In this document: positions 8,508 through 16,757 of the stretch, one piece after another
Layout: each line of letters starts with the position of its first letter
Position numbering within the stretch: the stretch's first letter is position 1
Source: Blastocatellia bacterium UBA7656
GTDB taxonomy: Bacteria; Acidobacteriota; Blastocatellia; UBA7656
Assembly (NCBI GenBank): GCA_002483445.1
Contig: DLHY01000033.1
Location: 20,693-84,692 of the forward strand
DNA length: 64,000 nucleotides
Reading direction: 5' to 3'
Program-made: the position numbers and the translations under genes
The notes under the pieces: generated by a model
Database searches by the model: none
Told to the model about the DNA's origin: nothing
The model's input: the letters and a program-made list of their open reading frames with translations, nothing else

Positions 8508-11500
8508 TTAAAATCTGTACCTCAGCGATAGTTGAATCTGTCGTGCGCTCAGAGTGGAAAAGACCTGCCCGAAATCTTCGAATTCGGCGCTCTGGTTCGG
8601 TTGAGCGAAATTGACCTGATTGAAAAGGTTGAAGATGTCGGCACGAATCTCGATTTCATGAACCCCAAATACCTTTGTCCGTTTTTCAACCGATATCGAA
8701 GTGAAATTCAGCCCCGGCCCGTCGAAGATGTTGCGACCGAGAGTTCCGCTGCCGTCCCTTACCACACGGAAGGCCCTCGGATCGAAAAAGAAATGCCCTG
8801 TTATCGGCGAGCCGTTGACGATGATCGTTTGCTCCTGCTTCGGATCCGGCCTCTTATACTGGCCGACCAGATCGGGTCTGCCGTTTGCGTTTTTTGTGAT
8901 CGCCTGATTGATGTCCATTGGAAGACCTGAGCGCAATTGAGTGAATCCACCGATCCGCCATCCGTTGGCAATCTTGCCGACGACGCCATCCCGCTTGCCG
9001 AACCCAAGATCGTAGACATAGCTCATAACAAAGCTGTGCCTGCGGTCGAAAGATGACCTCGCCCAACTGAGCGGGTCGGTACTGTTGGGCCTGTCGTAAG
9101 AGGAAGTATAGGCGAGCGGGTTCGATGAAGGGTGAAATGTGCTGAAAGGGCCGGAAGAGTTATCCAGCGCCTTGCTGTAGACATAGAATCCGTCAAAGAA
9201 CAGCCCGCCTTTGAGCCGCCTTGAAACCCTCAACTGAACCGAATCATACCGCGCGCGCCCGCTGCTCTCCTGCGAAGTTATGGAACCTAACTCCGGATAA
9301 AGATTCCTCAGAGCGCCGGGAAAGCTGGGGTCGGGGATCGAGGAATTCAACTCGCGCTCGCGGTCGGTGTGAAAGCTGTTGTTGCCGACGTATGCAAGTT
9401 CAAACATGAAGATGCCTGGAAGCTCTCGTTGAATGGTCAGATTGTAGTGGTATGTGTAAGCGGTGCGGAACGTCGGATCGAAAGTGTGCAGGTTTCTGAA
9501 GGAGCCGAAGGGGCGATTCTCCGGGTCTGCTGGAAACGGATTGGGATTCGAGCCGAAAGGATTAGCGAAGGTTCCGACTGTGTGGCCGATGAAGAAAGGA
9601 GTATCGCTGAAGTAAACGGCAGTCAGGAATGGCTCAAGGTTGGAAAACTGTGAGAAATGCTGTCCGTAGGTCGAAGCGTAAAACACTCCGAATCCGGCCC
9701 GAACGTTTGTCTTCCCGTTTCCGAAAATCGAGCGCTGCCAGCCTCGTTTCCCTTCAGGCGAAAACGCAATGCCGATGCGCGGAGCCAGGTTGTTGAAGTC
9801 AGTACCATAGCCGCCACGCGGCACGGTCCCGAAAACCGGATCAGGGTCTCCGGCGAAGAGTGCGCCTTCCGGAGCCTGAGGGATTCGCTGTGAATGCTGG
9901 CCTGGGCGAAACACCACAACCTGATTCATCTTGTCAGTCGTTGGCGGCGCAAGCTCATAGCGGAGTCCGAGATTGACCGTAAGGTTCGGTCGCGCCTTCC
10001 AGTCGTCCATCGCGTAGGCGAAGTAAGACTTCTGGCGCTGATACTGAATGCTGCCCGTCGTCTGCTGGTAAGCTATCGGCAAACCGAGCAGAAAGTCGGC
10101 GATACCGTTGCCGGTTCCTTGCAGATTCGAGTCCTGGAAGCTGAATTCGCCGTTGTTGTTTGGAACGTACCTGTTGAAGAGAAATACTCTCACTCCTCCG
10201 CCGAATCCGAAATGATGCGAGCCGCGAACTTGCGTCAGATCGTTTTTGATCGAGAAGGTTGTCTTGTAGCCTTCGCCGCGAGACTGGTCTAGCACCCCGA
10301 CACTTGTATGGATATAGCGTTGTTCAAAGGCATCTCCCGTTTTTCCGGGCCGGACGCTGGCGATATTCAGCACAGGCAGACTGAGATACTTTTCCGTCTG
10401 TGGACGAATTCTGATAAAACCCACCTGGCTCGGATCAATGCCCGTAAATCCCGGCCTGTCGACCAGATCAAGATAGATTGATCTGATCAAGGTGGCGGTT
10501 ATTTGGTTTGCAGTCCTCGCTGAAAAGATGCGCGTATGGCTCAACACGAAATTATGATCTGCGCGGGTTTCTCTTCTGGTCCCGTCAGGTGAATCGTAGA
10601 CCGCATATCTGTTTGCCACTTTGTTGATGAAGTATGTCGCGCTCAACGTGTCCGATTCATTGATCCTGTGATCAGCCCGTAGTGTCGACTGAGTGAAGTA
10701 ATAGACCTGACGTGTCGGCCTCTCGGCTTGAGTGTCGCCGAATGTCGGCAGAGGAATGAACCTGTCCAGGTAGAGTTTAGCCAGAGGATCTATACGGTTC
10801 GCAGGAATGATGTCGCCGGGAAAAGGCTGGCCAGTCAGCGGATCGATGGGCTGACGCGCAAAGGAAGAATCATTGGGATCGGCAGGATAATCGCTGAAGT
10901 CGCCGGATCTTTCTTTGACAGGAAGCACGTCTATACGGGTTGTATAATCACCTGCGAAGCGATACCCCTCAGTATCGAAGAAGAAATGCGTGCGTTCCCT
11001 GCCATCGTAGAGTTTCGGAATGTAGAACGGTCCTTCGATCTGCCCTCCGTAGTTCTTCGACCTGTTGTAATACTTGTTCGCAGCGAAGAAATTTCGCGCG
11101 TTGAGGGCTTCGTGATTGAAGATGTAGCGAAGGCTTCCATGCAAATCGTTGCCGCCGGATTTGGTTATGACGTTGATGATTCCGCCAGTGCCTCCTCCCT
11201 GATCGGCCTTGTGGTTGTTCGTTGTGATAGTGACTTCCTGCAATGCGTCGGGATTGGGAAAAGGCGATGCGGCTATCGATGTCTCGGCATCGTTGTTGTC
11301 TCCTCCGTTGAGGAAAAAGACATTGGCGAGTGGCCGCGAGCCGTTGATGCTCAGTCCTTCGCCTCTCTCACCCGGCGCCAGCGAAGGCGAGACGCCGGGA
11401 ACTATCAGAGGCAGAGTGTTGAGAACTGTGCGGCCATTCGGGCCGATGAAAACCGGATGAGTTTCGGCCTGCTCGCGGGTGATCGAGTATTTCAATGAAG

Positions 11501-11903
11501 CATCGCTTGCCTCGACCGTCACGCTCGACGCTTTCACGATAATCGTTTCAGCCCGACCTCTCGGCTGAAGGACTATCATAAGACGGCGGTTGACGCCCGA
11601 TTGCGCTTCGAGTTGTGTCACTCTTATCGTAGCAAAACCTGGCATCTCAGCCGTGAGCGTGTAGACGCCCGTCGGGAGGAAAAGGATTTCGAAATAGCCC
11701 TCGTCGTTCGTCACGGTTTCCCTCTGCAATCCGCGAGCGTCGTTTATGGCCGTGATCTTTGCGTGACCGACCGCCCCGCCCTTCACATCTACGACCGTGC
11801 CGGTTACGCTTGCCATCGTGGTATTATCCGCCGCGACCGGCACGCAGGTTGAAAGACTGACTAAAATCGTGGTGAGAATCGAAGCAAATTTTCTTGAAAC
11901 CAT
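8508..11903 (-). CDS. TonB-dependent receptor, Oar-like, with carboxypeptidase-regulatory domain
   Basis: This 1131-residue outer-membrane protein has a signal peptide (1-25), then a CarboxypepD_reg-like beta-sandwich (about 30-115: V-T-G-T-V-V-D...G-V-Y-T-L-T-A-E-M-P-G-F). A plug follows with N-G-G-D-N-N-D-A-E-T and I-I-N-V-I-T-K-S-G-G, and a large beta-barrel ends in an aromatic residue (L-S-L-R-Y-R-F). The architecture matches the Oar/SusC-like receptors abundant in Acidobacteriota, which import large substrates or act in surface functions. There is no N-terminal STN signalling domain. The ATG is preceded by GAGGAG, which lies in a 14-bp sequence duplicated across the adjacent repeat element. 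It follows the sigma-fusion gene. Confidence 0.92.
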   Translation of the reverse strand: MVSRKFASILTTILVSLSTCVPVAADNTTMASVTGTVVDVKGGAVGHAKITAINDARGLQRETVTNDEGYFEILFLPTGVYTLTAEMPGFATIRVTQLEAQSGVNRRLMIVLQPRGRAETIIVKASSVTVEASDASLKYSITREQAETHPVFIGPNGRTVLNTLPLIVPGVSPSLAPGERGEGLSINGSRPLANVFFLNGGDNNDAETSIAASPFPNPDALQEVTITTNNHKADQGGGTGGIINVITKSGGNDLHGSLRYIFNHEALNARNFFAANKYYNRSKNYGGQIEGPFYIPKLYDGRERTHFFFDTEGYRFAGDYTTRIDVLPVKERSGDFSDYPADPNDSSFARQPIDPLTGQPFPGDIIPANRIDPLAKLYLDRFIPLPTFGDTQAERPTRQVYYFTQSTLRADHRINESDTLSATYFINKVANRYAVYDSPDGTRRETRADHNFVLSHTRIFSARTANQITATLIRSIYLDLVDRPGFTGIDPSQVGFIRIRPQTEKYLSLPVLNIASVRPGKTGDAFEQRYIHTSVGVLDQSRGEGYKTTFSIKNDLTQVRGSHHFGFGGGVRVFLFNRYVPNNNGEFSFQDSNLQGTGNGIADFLLGLPIAYQQTTGSIQYQRQKSYFAYAMDDWKARPNLTVNLGLRYELAPPTTDKMNQVVVFRPGQHSQRIPQAPEGALFAGDPDPVFGTVPRGGYGTDFNNLAPRIGIAFSPEGKRGWQRSIFGNGKTNVRAGFGVFYASTYGQHFSQFSNLEPFLTAVYFSDTPFFIGHTVGTFANPFGSNPNPFPADPENRPFGSFRNLHTFDPTFRTAYTYHYNLTIQRELPGIFMFELAYVGNNSFHTDRERELNSSIPDPSFPGALRNLYPELGSITSQESSGRARYDSVQLRVSRRLKGGLFFDGFYVYSKALDNSSGPFSTFHPSSNPLAYTSSYDRPNSTDPLSWARSSFDRRHSFVMSYVYDLGFGKRDGVVGKIANGWRIGGFTQLRSGLPMDINQAITKNANGRPDLVGQYKRPDPKQEQTIIVNGSPITGHFFFDPRAFRVVRDGSGTLGRNIFDGPGLNFTSISVEKRTKVFGVHEIEIRADIFNLFNQVNFAQPNQSAEFEDFGQVFSTLSARQIQLSLRYRF

Positions 11904-11908
11904 GTTCT

Positions 11909-12020
11909 ACTCCTCATCGCAGGTAGAGCAGGCTGCCAGCCTGCGGGTTCCCAAATTTTCATGCTTTCCGCGCATGAACAGGCTAGCAGCCTGTTCTACC
12001 TCAAAGACTCCTCATCGCAG
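11909..12020. repeat. Family A paired-palindrome element with 14-bp flanking direct repeats
   Basis: The 81-bp core (11921-12001) has terminal inverted repeats AGGTAGA(G/A)CAGGCTG and two palindromes of the CAGGCTGCCAGCCTG type around an AT-richer spacer. It is flanked by identical copies of ACTCCTCATCGCAG at 11909-11922 and 12007-12020. On the minus strand this is CTGCGATGAGGAGT. One copy contains the sigma gene's stop codon and the other the receptor's Shine-Dalgarno sequence. This is what an insertion with target duplication would leave. Confidence 0.85.
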
Positions 12021-14903
12021 ATCGGACACTGTTTTAATAATCGCCGCTATCTGTTCGGCTCTTCTGAGTGAAAGCCGGAACTGATAGGTTTTCACCATCG
12101 CTGTCGAGCTTGCGCTCGAAATGCTCAACGACGACCGCACCGCCTCATCGTTGAATGAAGCCGTCTCGACAAGCCGTGCGATTGCTCGCACAAGCGCCGC
12201 TTCGTCTTTGATCTCGATAGCTTCTGCCTCGATCGAGGGCGCGCTGACACCGAGAATAGTTTCCATCTCCGCGCGAAGCCGAGCAGTCTGCTGCTCGAAT
12301 GCGAGAGCGTGACGGCGAATCATCGAAAGCCTGCGCGCGCTCGCCTCTTCGCTCAACTCGTTCGCGCGGGTCTGAATGATGCGTCTCAGCGCCCAGGCGT
12401 GAGAGAGCGCCTCGCGCGAGAGAGCCATCAACTGCCTCGAATATCGATTTATTTCTTCTTCGTTATCGCTCGTTATGCCGCGCGAGGCGAGATGCGTTTT
12501 CATTTCACTGTAAATCGGTATGGTCGCACCCACGCCGATTTCTATCTGCTGAGCGCGCGCAGTTGAAAAACCGCCCCTCCGCAGTTTCTTCGCTTCGGCG
12601 ACGGTGAGTATTTCGACCCGGACAGAAGGGTTCGTGATGACCGGATCGAGAGCGCGAACGATTTCTCTTTTTCGCTCATCGGAATCGACTATTCCCTGAA
12701 CGAGCAGTTTCCCCTGACTCGTTCGCGCAAGTTCTATCTGCTCGCCCTGATTCGCCCTGATCTGGTCGAGCAAATAGGTCACTTCAACCTCAAGGTCAGC
12801 CGATGCCACAGCCTGAGCATCGCTCGAAGAAGAAGGCGTTGCGCCTTTCATCTCTCCTTTGATTTCGCCAAGCGAATTCGAGACGTTTGCATCAGGATCG
12901 AACACCGACGGAGGGATTGCGCGCCTCGGAACGCGTTCGAATCTTTCTTCGACAAGTCTGTATTCAACTCTCGATGCACCGCCTTTGACCGCGAGATTCT
13001 GCTCAATAGCGTGCAGATCTGCTTTGTTCAAAGTGAGCGCGATTTTCAACTCGTCGCTTTCAAAACTGATTCGGTAGAAAAGCGAATCTTCTTTGATCCG
13101 GGCGCGGTCACTGTTCTTGATGAGCGCGGAAAATACCTGAGCCGACGGTTCGAGTCGCCATGCATCCACGTGGCTCAAATCCGCAGGCGCATTCAGTCGC
13201 CTGACTCCGCTCGCCTTGTCGAAAATAGTCGCGCCTTTTTCATTTATCCATTCGCCCGCGACGAGTCGATTCTGCTCATCGAATACGCGGCGGGATTTCT
13301 TCAGTCCGCTTTGCCATATCTCGATTCTGCGACGCGAAATCAGATTGCCATCTTCTCGTTCTTCGAGACTCAAAGTGCGATGAAGCGCGATTTCAGGATT
13401 ATCGATAGCCGCCTTCTCAACTGCCTGCGCGTGGTCGAGCATTTCAGCCGCCGAGACCGCAGAGGGGCGCAGGCGGGCCACGAGCAGAGCCGCGATAAAG
13501 ATCATCGCCACGATAGAGGTGATCGTGGCCGGTCGAAGCAGGAAATCCCGACTGAACAGGCGACGCGCAAAATCCATCAGCCGCGCGGGGCGCAGAGTTT
13601 CTTTGATCGAAATATCGGCAACCTGCGTTTCATCCTTGTCTTCAGTAGCCGCGGGGTCTTCGATAAATTGCGGATCGTTGTAATAGACTCGAATCTCAGG
13701 CCGCGAATCGACGAAGCTCAACATAGCTTCGAGCCAGCGACCGCCGCTCATCTCGATTCGCGCCTCTTGTTCGAGGTCTCCGACTGGCGGAGGCTCGACA
13801 TCCATAGCGAGCAGCAGAAAGCCCTGCTCGCTCAAAATCTCGACAAAGCCTATCTGTTCATCGATGCGCGCGCTCATCGTTAGTTCGTTTGACTGAGAAC
13901 TGATCGAATGCGAGCCGAGGAAGAAACCGTTTACCGAGACGAAAAGTTTTCGAGGAAAATGCTCGAAGACCTGCGAGCGAAGATTGATGCCTGATGAAAT
14001 GCTTTTGTCCGTCGCGCCTCGCTTAGGAATTCGATCAGCGCCTATGAAATCAGTCGGGTGACGATCCGAAGGCGGCGCAAGACCAAGAATCGCGCACACG
14101 CGGTCGAGGCAATCCCTGAAACTGACGATGTGGCCAAGCGCGGGCGCGTCGGGCGACTGAGAGTTGCGCTCGTCGTAAAGTTTTTCAAGCTGCCGTGGAG
14201 AGAGGCACTTTCCCTGTAGCGAATCGGAAACCTGGCGGCGCAGATCGGTCAGGAAATCATCCTCCGAGTTGCACTGTGATGAACTTGCTGTGCTTTGACG
14301 GATGAAATGAAAATTGCGCCTGTCATCGAGGAAAGCTCTCGCTTCGGCTCGCGCCACCGAAATCCACGAATCGACCGCAGCGCGTGAGCCTTTGATTATC
14401 CGCCCGATCTCCGTCGGATAGAAGCCGAGAAAGAAGCGAAGTATCAGAATGCTTCCGGCTTTTGAGGACTCCTTCCGCGCGCAGGCGTAGCGGCAGATCG
14501 CCGAAAGCTCTTCCTGAGCCTGTATCCGGTTACGCGGGTCTATGACTCGAAGTCCCGCATCAGCCGAGTCGTATTCCATCACAGGCAGGCTCTCTGTAAA
14601 TCGCGCGCTGCGCCGAACGCGCGAGATATGGCGGTTGCGCAGCATCGTGTAGAGGTAGGCTTCAAGGTTTTGAATGCCCGCGAGATCGGGGCGCGCGAGA
14701 GTGAACTGGATGAAAGCGTCGTGTAGGATATCTTCGGCAAGCTGATGATCCTGACCTGAGAGTTTCATCGCCCACCGCAGCATTTGCTCGTAATGAGAGA
14801 TGAAGAGGTCTTCGTGATCGGGCTTGATTGACCAAGGTTTGAACATATACTCAATCACATGACGCGCAGAGAGGATCATATCTAAAAAAGAATTCGAATT
14901 CAT
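12012..14903 (-). CDS. ECF sigma factor fused to membrane-spanning sensor with BON-like domain
   Basis: This 963-residue protein is far longer than a normal ECF sigma factor (about 200). Residues 32-100 match sigma region 2 (A-E-D-I-L-H-D-A-F-I-Q-F, Y-L-Y-T-M-L-R-N). Residues 135-195 match region 4 (Y-P-T-E-I-G-R-I-I-K-G-S-R-A-A-V). Residues 235-275 resemble a degenerate zinc-type anti-sigma segment (H258, C265, C270, wider spacing than H-x3-C-x2-C). A single membrane helix lies at 459-478. The far side has an RseB/LolA-like beta-rich stretch (about 490-660), a BON-like segment (703-768, L-L-V-Q-G-I-V-D-S-D-E-R) and a long helical tail. It sits directly upstream of a TonB receptor on the same strand. 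The ATG has no strong ribosome-binding site; internal ATGs at 14879 or 14846 are possible. Confidence 0.85.
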   Translation of the reverse strand: MNSNSFLDMILSARHVIEYMFKPWSIKPDHEDLFISHYEQMLRWAMKLSGQDHQLAEDILHDAFIQFTLARPDLAGIQNLEAYLYTMLRNRHISRVRRSARFTESLPVMEYDSADAGLRVIDPRNRIQAQEELSAICRYACARKESSKAGSILILRFFLGFYPTEIGRIIKGSRAAVDSWISVARAEARAFLDDRRNFHFIRQSTASSSQCNSEDDFLTDLRRQVSDSLQGKCLSPRQLEKLYDERNSQSPDAPALGHIVSFRDCLDRVCAILGLAPPSDRHPTDFIGADRIPKRGATDKSISSGINLRSQVFEHFPRKLFVSVNGFFLGSHSISSQSNELTMSARIDEQIGFVEILSEQGFLLLAMDVEPPPVGDLEQEARIEMSGGRWLEAMLSFVDSRPEIRVYYNDPQFIEDPAATEDKDETQVADISIKETLRPARLMDFARRLFSRDFLLRPATITSIVAMIFIAALLVARLRPSAVSAAEMLDHAQAVEKAAIDNPEIALHRTLSLEEREDGNLISRRRIEIWQSGLKKSRRVFDEQNRLVAGEWINEKGATIFDKASGVRRLNAPADLSHVDAWRLEPSAQVFSALIKNSDRARIKEDSLFYRISFESDELKIALTLNKADLHAIEQNLAVKGGASRVEYRLVEERFERVPRRAIPPSVFDPDANVSNSLGEIKGEMKGATPSSSSDAQAVASADLEVEVTYLLDQIRANQGEQIELARTSQGKLLVQGIVDSDERKREIVRALDPVITNPSVRVEILTVAEAKKLRRGGFSTARAQQIEIGVGATIPIYSEMKTHLASRGITSDNEEEINRYSRQLMALSREALSHAWALRRIIQTRANELSEEASARRLSMIRRHALAFEQQTARLRAEMETILGVSAPSIEAEAIEIKDEAALVRAIARLVETASFNDEAVRSSLSISSASSTAMVKTYQFRLSLRRAEQIAAIIKTVSDLR

Positions 14904-14938
14904 TTCAAAGATTCATCTTGTTGCGCCCGCTTCTGGGC

Positions 14939-14967
14939 TTGATTCCTTGAAGTAATAAATATATTCT
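14939..14967 (+). promoter_or_regulatory. Sigma70-type promoter for flavin amine oxidase-like gene
   Basis: TTGATT (14939-14944), a 17-base spacer and TATTCT (14962-14967), about 80 bases before the start codon of the oxidoreductase. It lies in the divergent gap with the sigma-fusion gene. Confidence 0.55.
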
Positions 14968-15047
14968 TCCGCGGCGACCATATCTTACAACGAGCCTGAA
15001 AGCGCATGGCTTATCAAAATCACGAAAAAAACGGGAGGTGAGCGCGT

Positions 15048-16625
15048 ATGACGGATGAGATTCTGGATGTCGCTGTCGTCGGAGGCGGCGTATCGGGAGT
15101 GTATGCGGCGTGGCGATTGTTGACCGAAGGCCGCAAGAGTCGTGTGACAGTATTCGAGGCCAGCGATCATGTGGGCGGGCGATTGTTGTCTGTAACTCCG
15201 CCTCACATTCCCAATATGACGGCTGAACTTGGAGGAATGCGCATTCTTCCAGCCGTGCAGCCGGTCATCACAAAGTTGATTCAGGTTTTGAATGGAGATG
15301 CAGACCCGACTGATCGCATCGAAACTTATCCATTTCCCGTCGATCAGCCAAACAATATTTCCTACCTGCGCGGAGTTCATCTGCGGCTGTCGGATTTCAC
15401 CTCTAATCCGTCGCTCGTGCCTTATCATCTGACCTTTCTCGAATCCGGCCAGACTGCCGGACAGATTGCAATCAACGCCATCGATCAGATCGTGCCGGGT
15501 ATAACGAACCCGAATCTAAATGAAGCCCAACGGAGAAAAATGGCTCAGGAAGCCACTTTCGACGGCAATCCGCTTTACAAGCAGGGCTTCTGGCAGGTGT
15601 TGATGCGAGTCATCAGCGGCGAGGCGTATCAACTTGCGCTTGCCGCCGGTGGATACGAATCTACGTTGAGCAACTGGAATGCTGCCGATGCCATTCCATG
15701 GTATCTGTCCGACTTCGGCGTCGATCCGAAATACGAGGGATTCAAAAAAGGTTTCCAGCAGGTTCCTCTGACCATCAGTGAGAGGGTCAAAAAAGCGCAC
15801 GGCAATATCGTGTGCAATAAATCCGTGAGCGGCTTTGCATGGAATGGCGAGGTCATCGAACTTCATCTTGAGGATGGAAGCACGGTTCAGGCTAAAGCTC
15901 TGATACTTGCGATGCCGCGTCGGGCGCTTGATTTGATCACGCCTAACAGCCCCGTGCTTCAGGATAAGCGCGTCAGCCGACTTATCAAGAGCGTCACTCC
16001 GCGACCGTTATTCAAACTCTTCACGACATACAAAAGCCCGTGGTGGCTTGCCTCGGGCGTCAAGAAGGGACGCACTACGACTGACCTGCCTGTGCGCCAG
16101 ACCTACTACTGGCCAAAGGATGACGGCCAGCCTGCGACCGATGGGCGAGCGATGCTGATGGCCAGTTATGACGACGGATTGAACATAGGATTCTGGGACG
16201 GCTTCAGGCCCAAGCGCGGCCTGCGCAAACAGGCGGGCAGAGAAGCGGGGCCGGAATGGTTCATCGGAGAAGCCGACAAAGAGGGTGAAGGGTTCGAGGG
16301 CTGGCGCGAGTACCGCGCGCCTGCGGCGATGGTAGCGGAGGTGCAACGCCAGTTGGCCGTCATACACGGGCTTCAATTCACGCCCGATGTGATCGATGCG
16401 TCGTTCAAGGACTGGGGCGACGATCCGTTCGGCGGCGGCTGGAATTCATGGAACATCGGCGTGAAGAGTCAGAACGTGAAGAAAAATATTCTCAATCCTC
16501 TGGAAGGCGTACCGGTCTATATTTGCGGCGAAGCGTATTCAGACGCTCAAGGGTGGGTAGAAGGCGCATTGCAAACCGCCGACGCGATGCTCAAAGAATA
16601 CTTCGGCATCTGCCCGCTTTGCTGA
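15048..16625 (+). CDS. Flavin-containing amine oxidase-like FAD oxidoreductase
   Basis: This 525-residue protein opens with an FAD Rossmann motif, D-V-A-V-V-G-G-G-V-S-G-V-Y-A-A-W, then the acidic ribose-binding V-F-E-A-S-D-H-V-G-G-R-L. A C-terminal FAD-contacting stretch reads V-Y-I-C-G-E-A-Y-S-D-A-Q-G-W-V-E-G-A. This is the monoamine/L-amino-acid/polyamine oxidase family layout, which oxidises C-N bonds and yields H2O2. There is no signal peptide, so it is cytoplasmic. The ATG at 15048 has GGGAGGTG upstream. It is divergent from the sigma-fusion gene across 144 bp, but a functional link is not shown. The substrate is unknown. Confidence 0.85.
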   Translation: MTDEILDVAVVGGGVSGVYAAWRLLTEGRKSRVTVFEASDHVGGRLLSVTPPHIPNMTAELGGMRILPAVQPVITKLIQVLNGDADPTDRIETYPFPVDQPNNISYLRGVHLRLSDFTSNPSLVPYHLTFLESGQTAGQIAINAIDQIVPGITNPNLNEAQRRKMAQEATFDGNPLYKQGFWQVLMRVISGEAYQLALAAGGYESTLSNWNAADAIPWYLSDFGVDPKYEGFKKGFQQVPLTISERVKKAHGNIVCNKSVSGFAWNGEVIELHLEDGSTVQAKALILAMPRRALDLITPNSPVLQDKRVSRLIKSVTPRPLFKLFTTYKSPWWLASGVKKGRTTTDLPVRQTYYWPKDDGQPATDGRAMLMASYDDGLNIGFWDGFRPKRGLRKQAGREAGPEWFIGEADKEGEGFEGWREYRAPAAMVAEVQRQLAVIHGLQFTPDVIDASFKDWGDDPFGGGWNSWNIGVKSQNVKKNILNPLEGVPVYICGEAYSDAQGWVEGALQTADAMLKEYFGICPLC

Positions 16626-16655
16626 TGCCTTACCTGAGATTGGATATGAAAAAAC

Positions 16656-16710
16656 AGGGCGACTCCTTCGATACCTTCGCTCTTGTCAATCGTATCGAAG
16701 GAATCGCCCT
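16656..16710 (-). terminator. Convergent hairpin terminator
   Basis: A 19-base stem (AGGGCGACTCCTTCGATAC with its complement at 16692-16710, one mismatch) and a 17-base loop. On the minus strand it is followed by TGTTTTTTC, so it should end transcripts of the second TonB receptor. It lies between two convergent genes and may also stop plus-strand transcription. Confidence 0.75.
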
Positions 16711-16757
16711 CGATTGCTCGGCGCTTTCATTGCCGGACCGTTTTTCAAAGCTCTGAT

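Noticed and set aside
10728..11498. Long plus-strand frame (256 residues) inside the TonB receptor gene
   Set aside because: Antisense shadow of a strongly supported receptor gene; no domain and no ribosome-binding site.
13011..13883. 290-residue plus-strand frame inside the sigma-fusion gene
   Set aside because: Opposite strand of a single continuous frame; Arg-rich without a domain.
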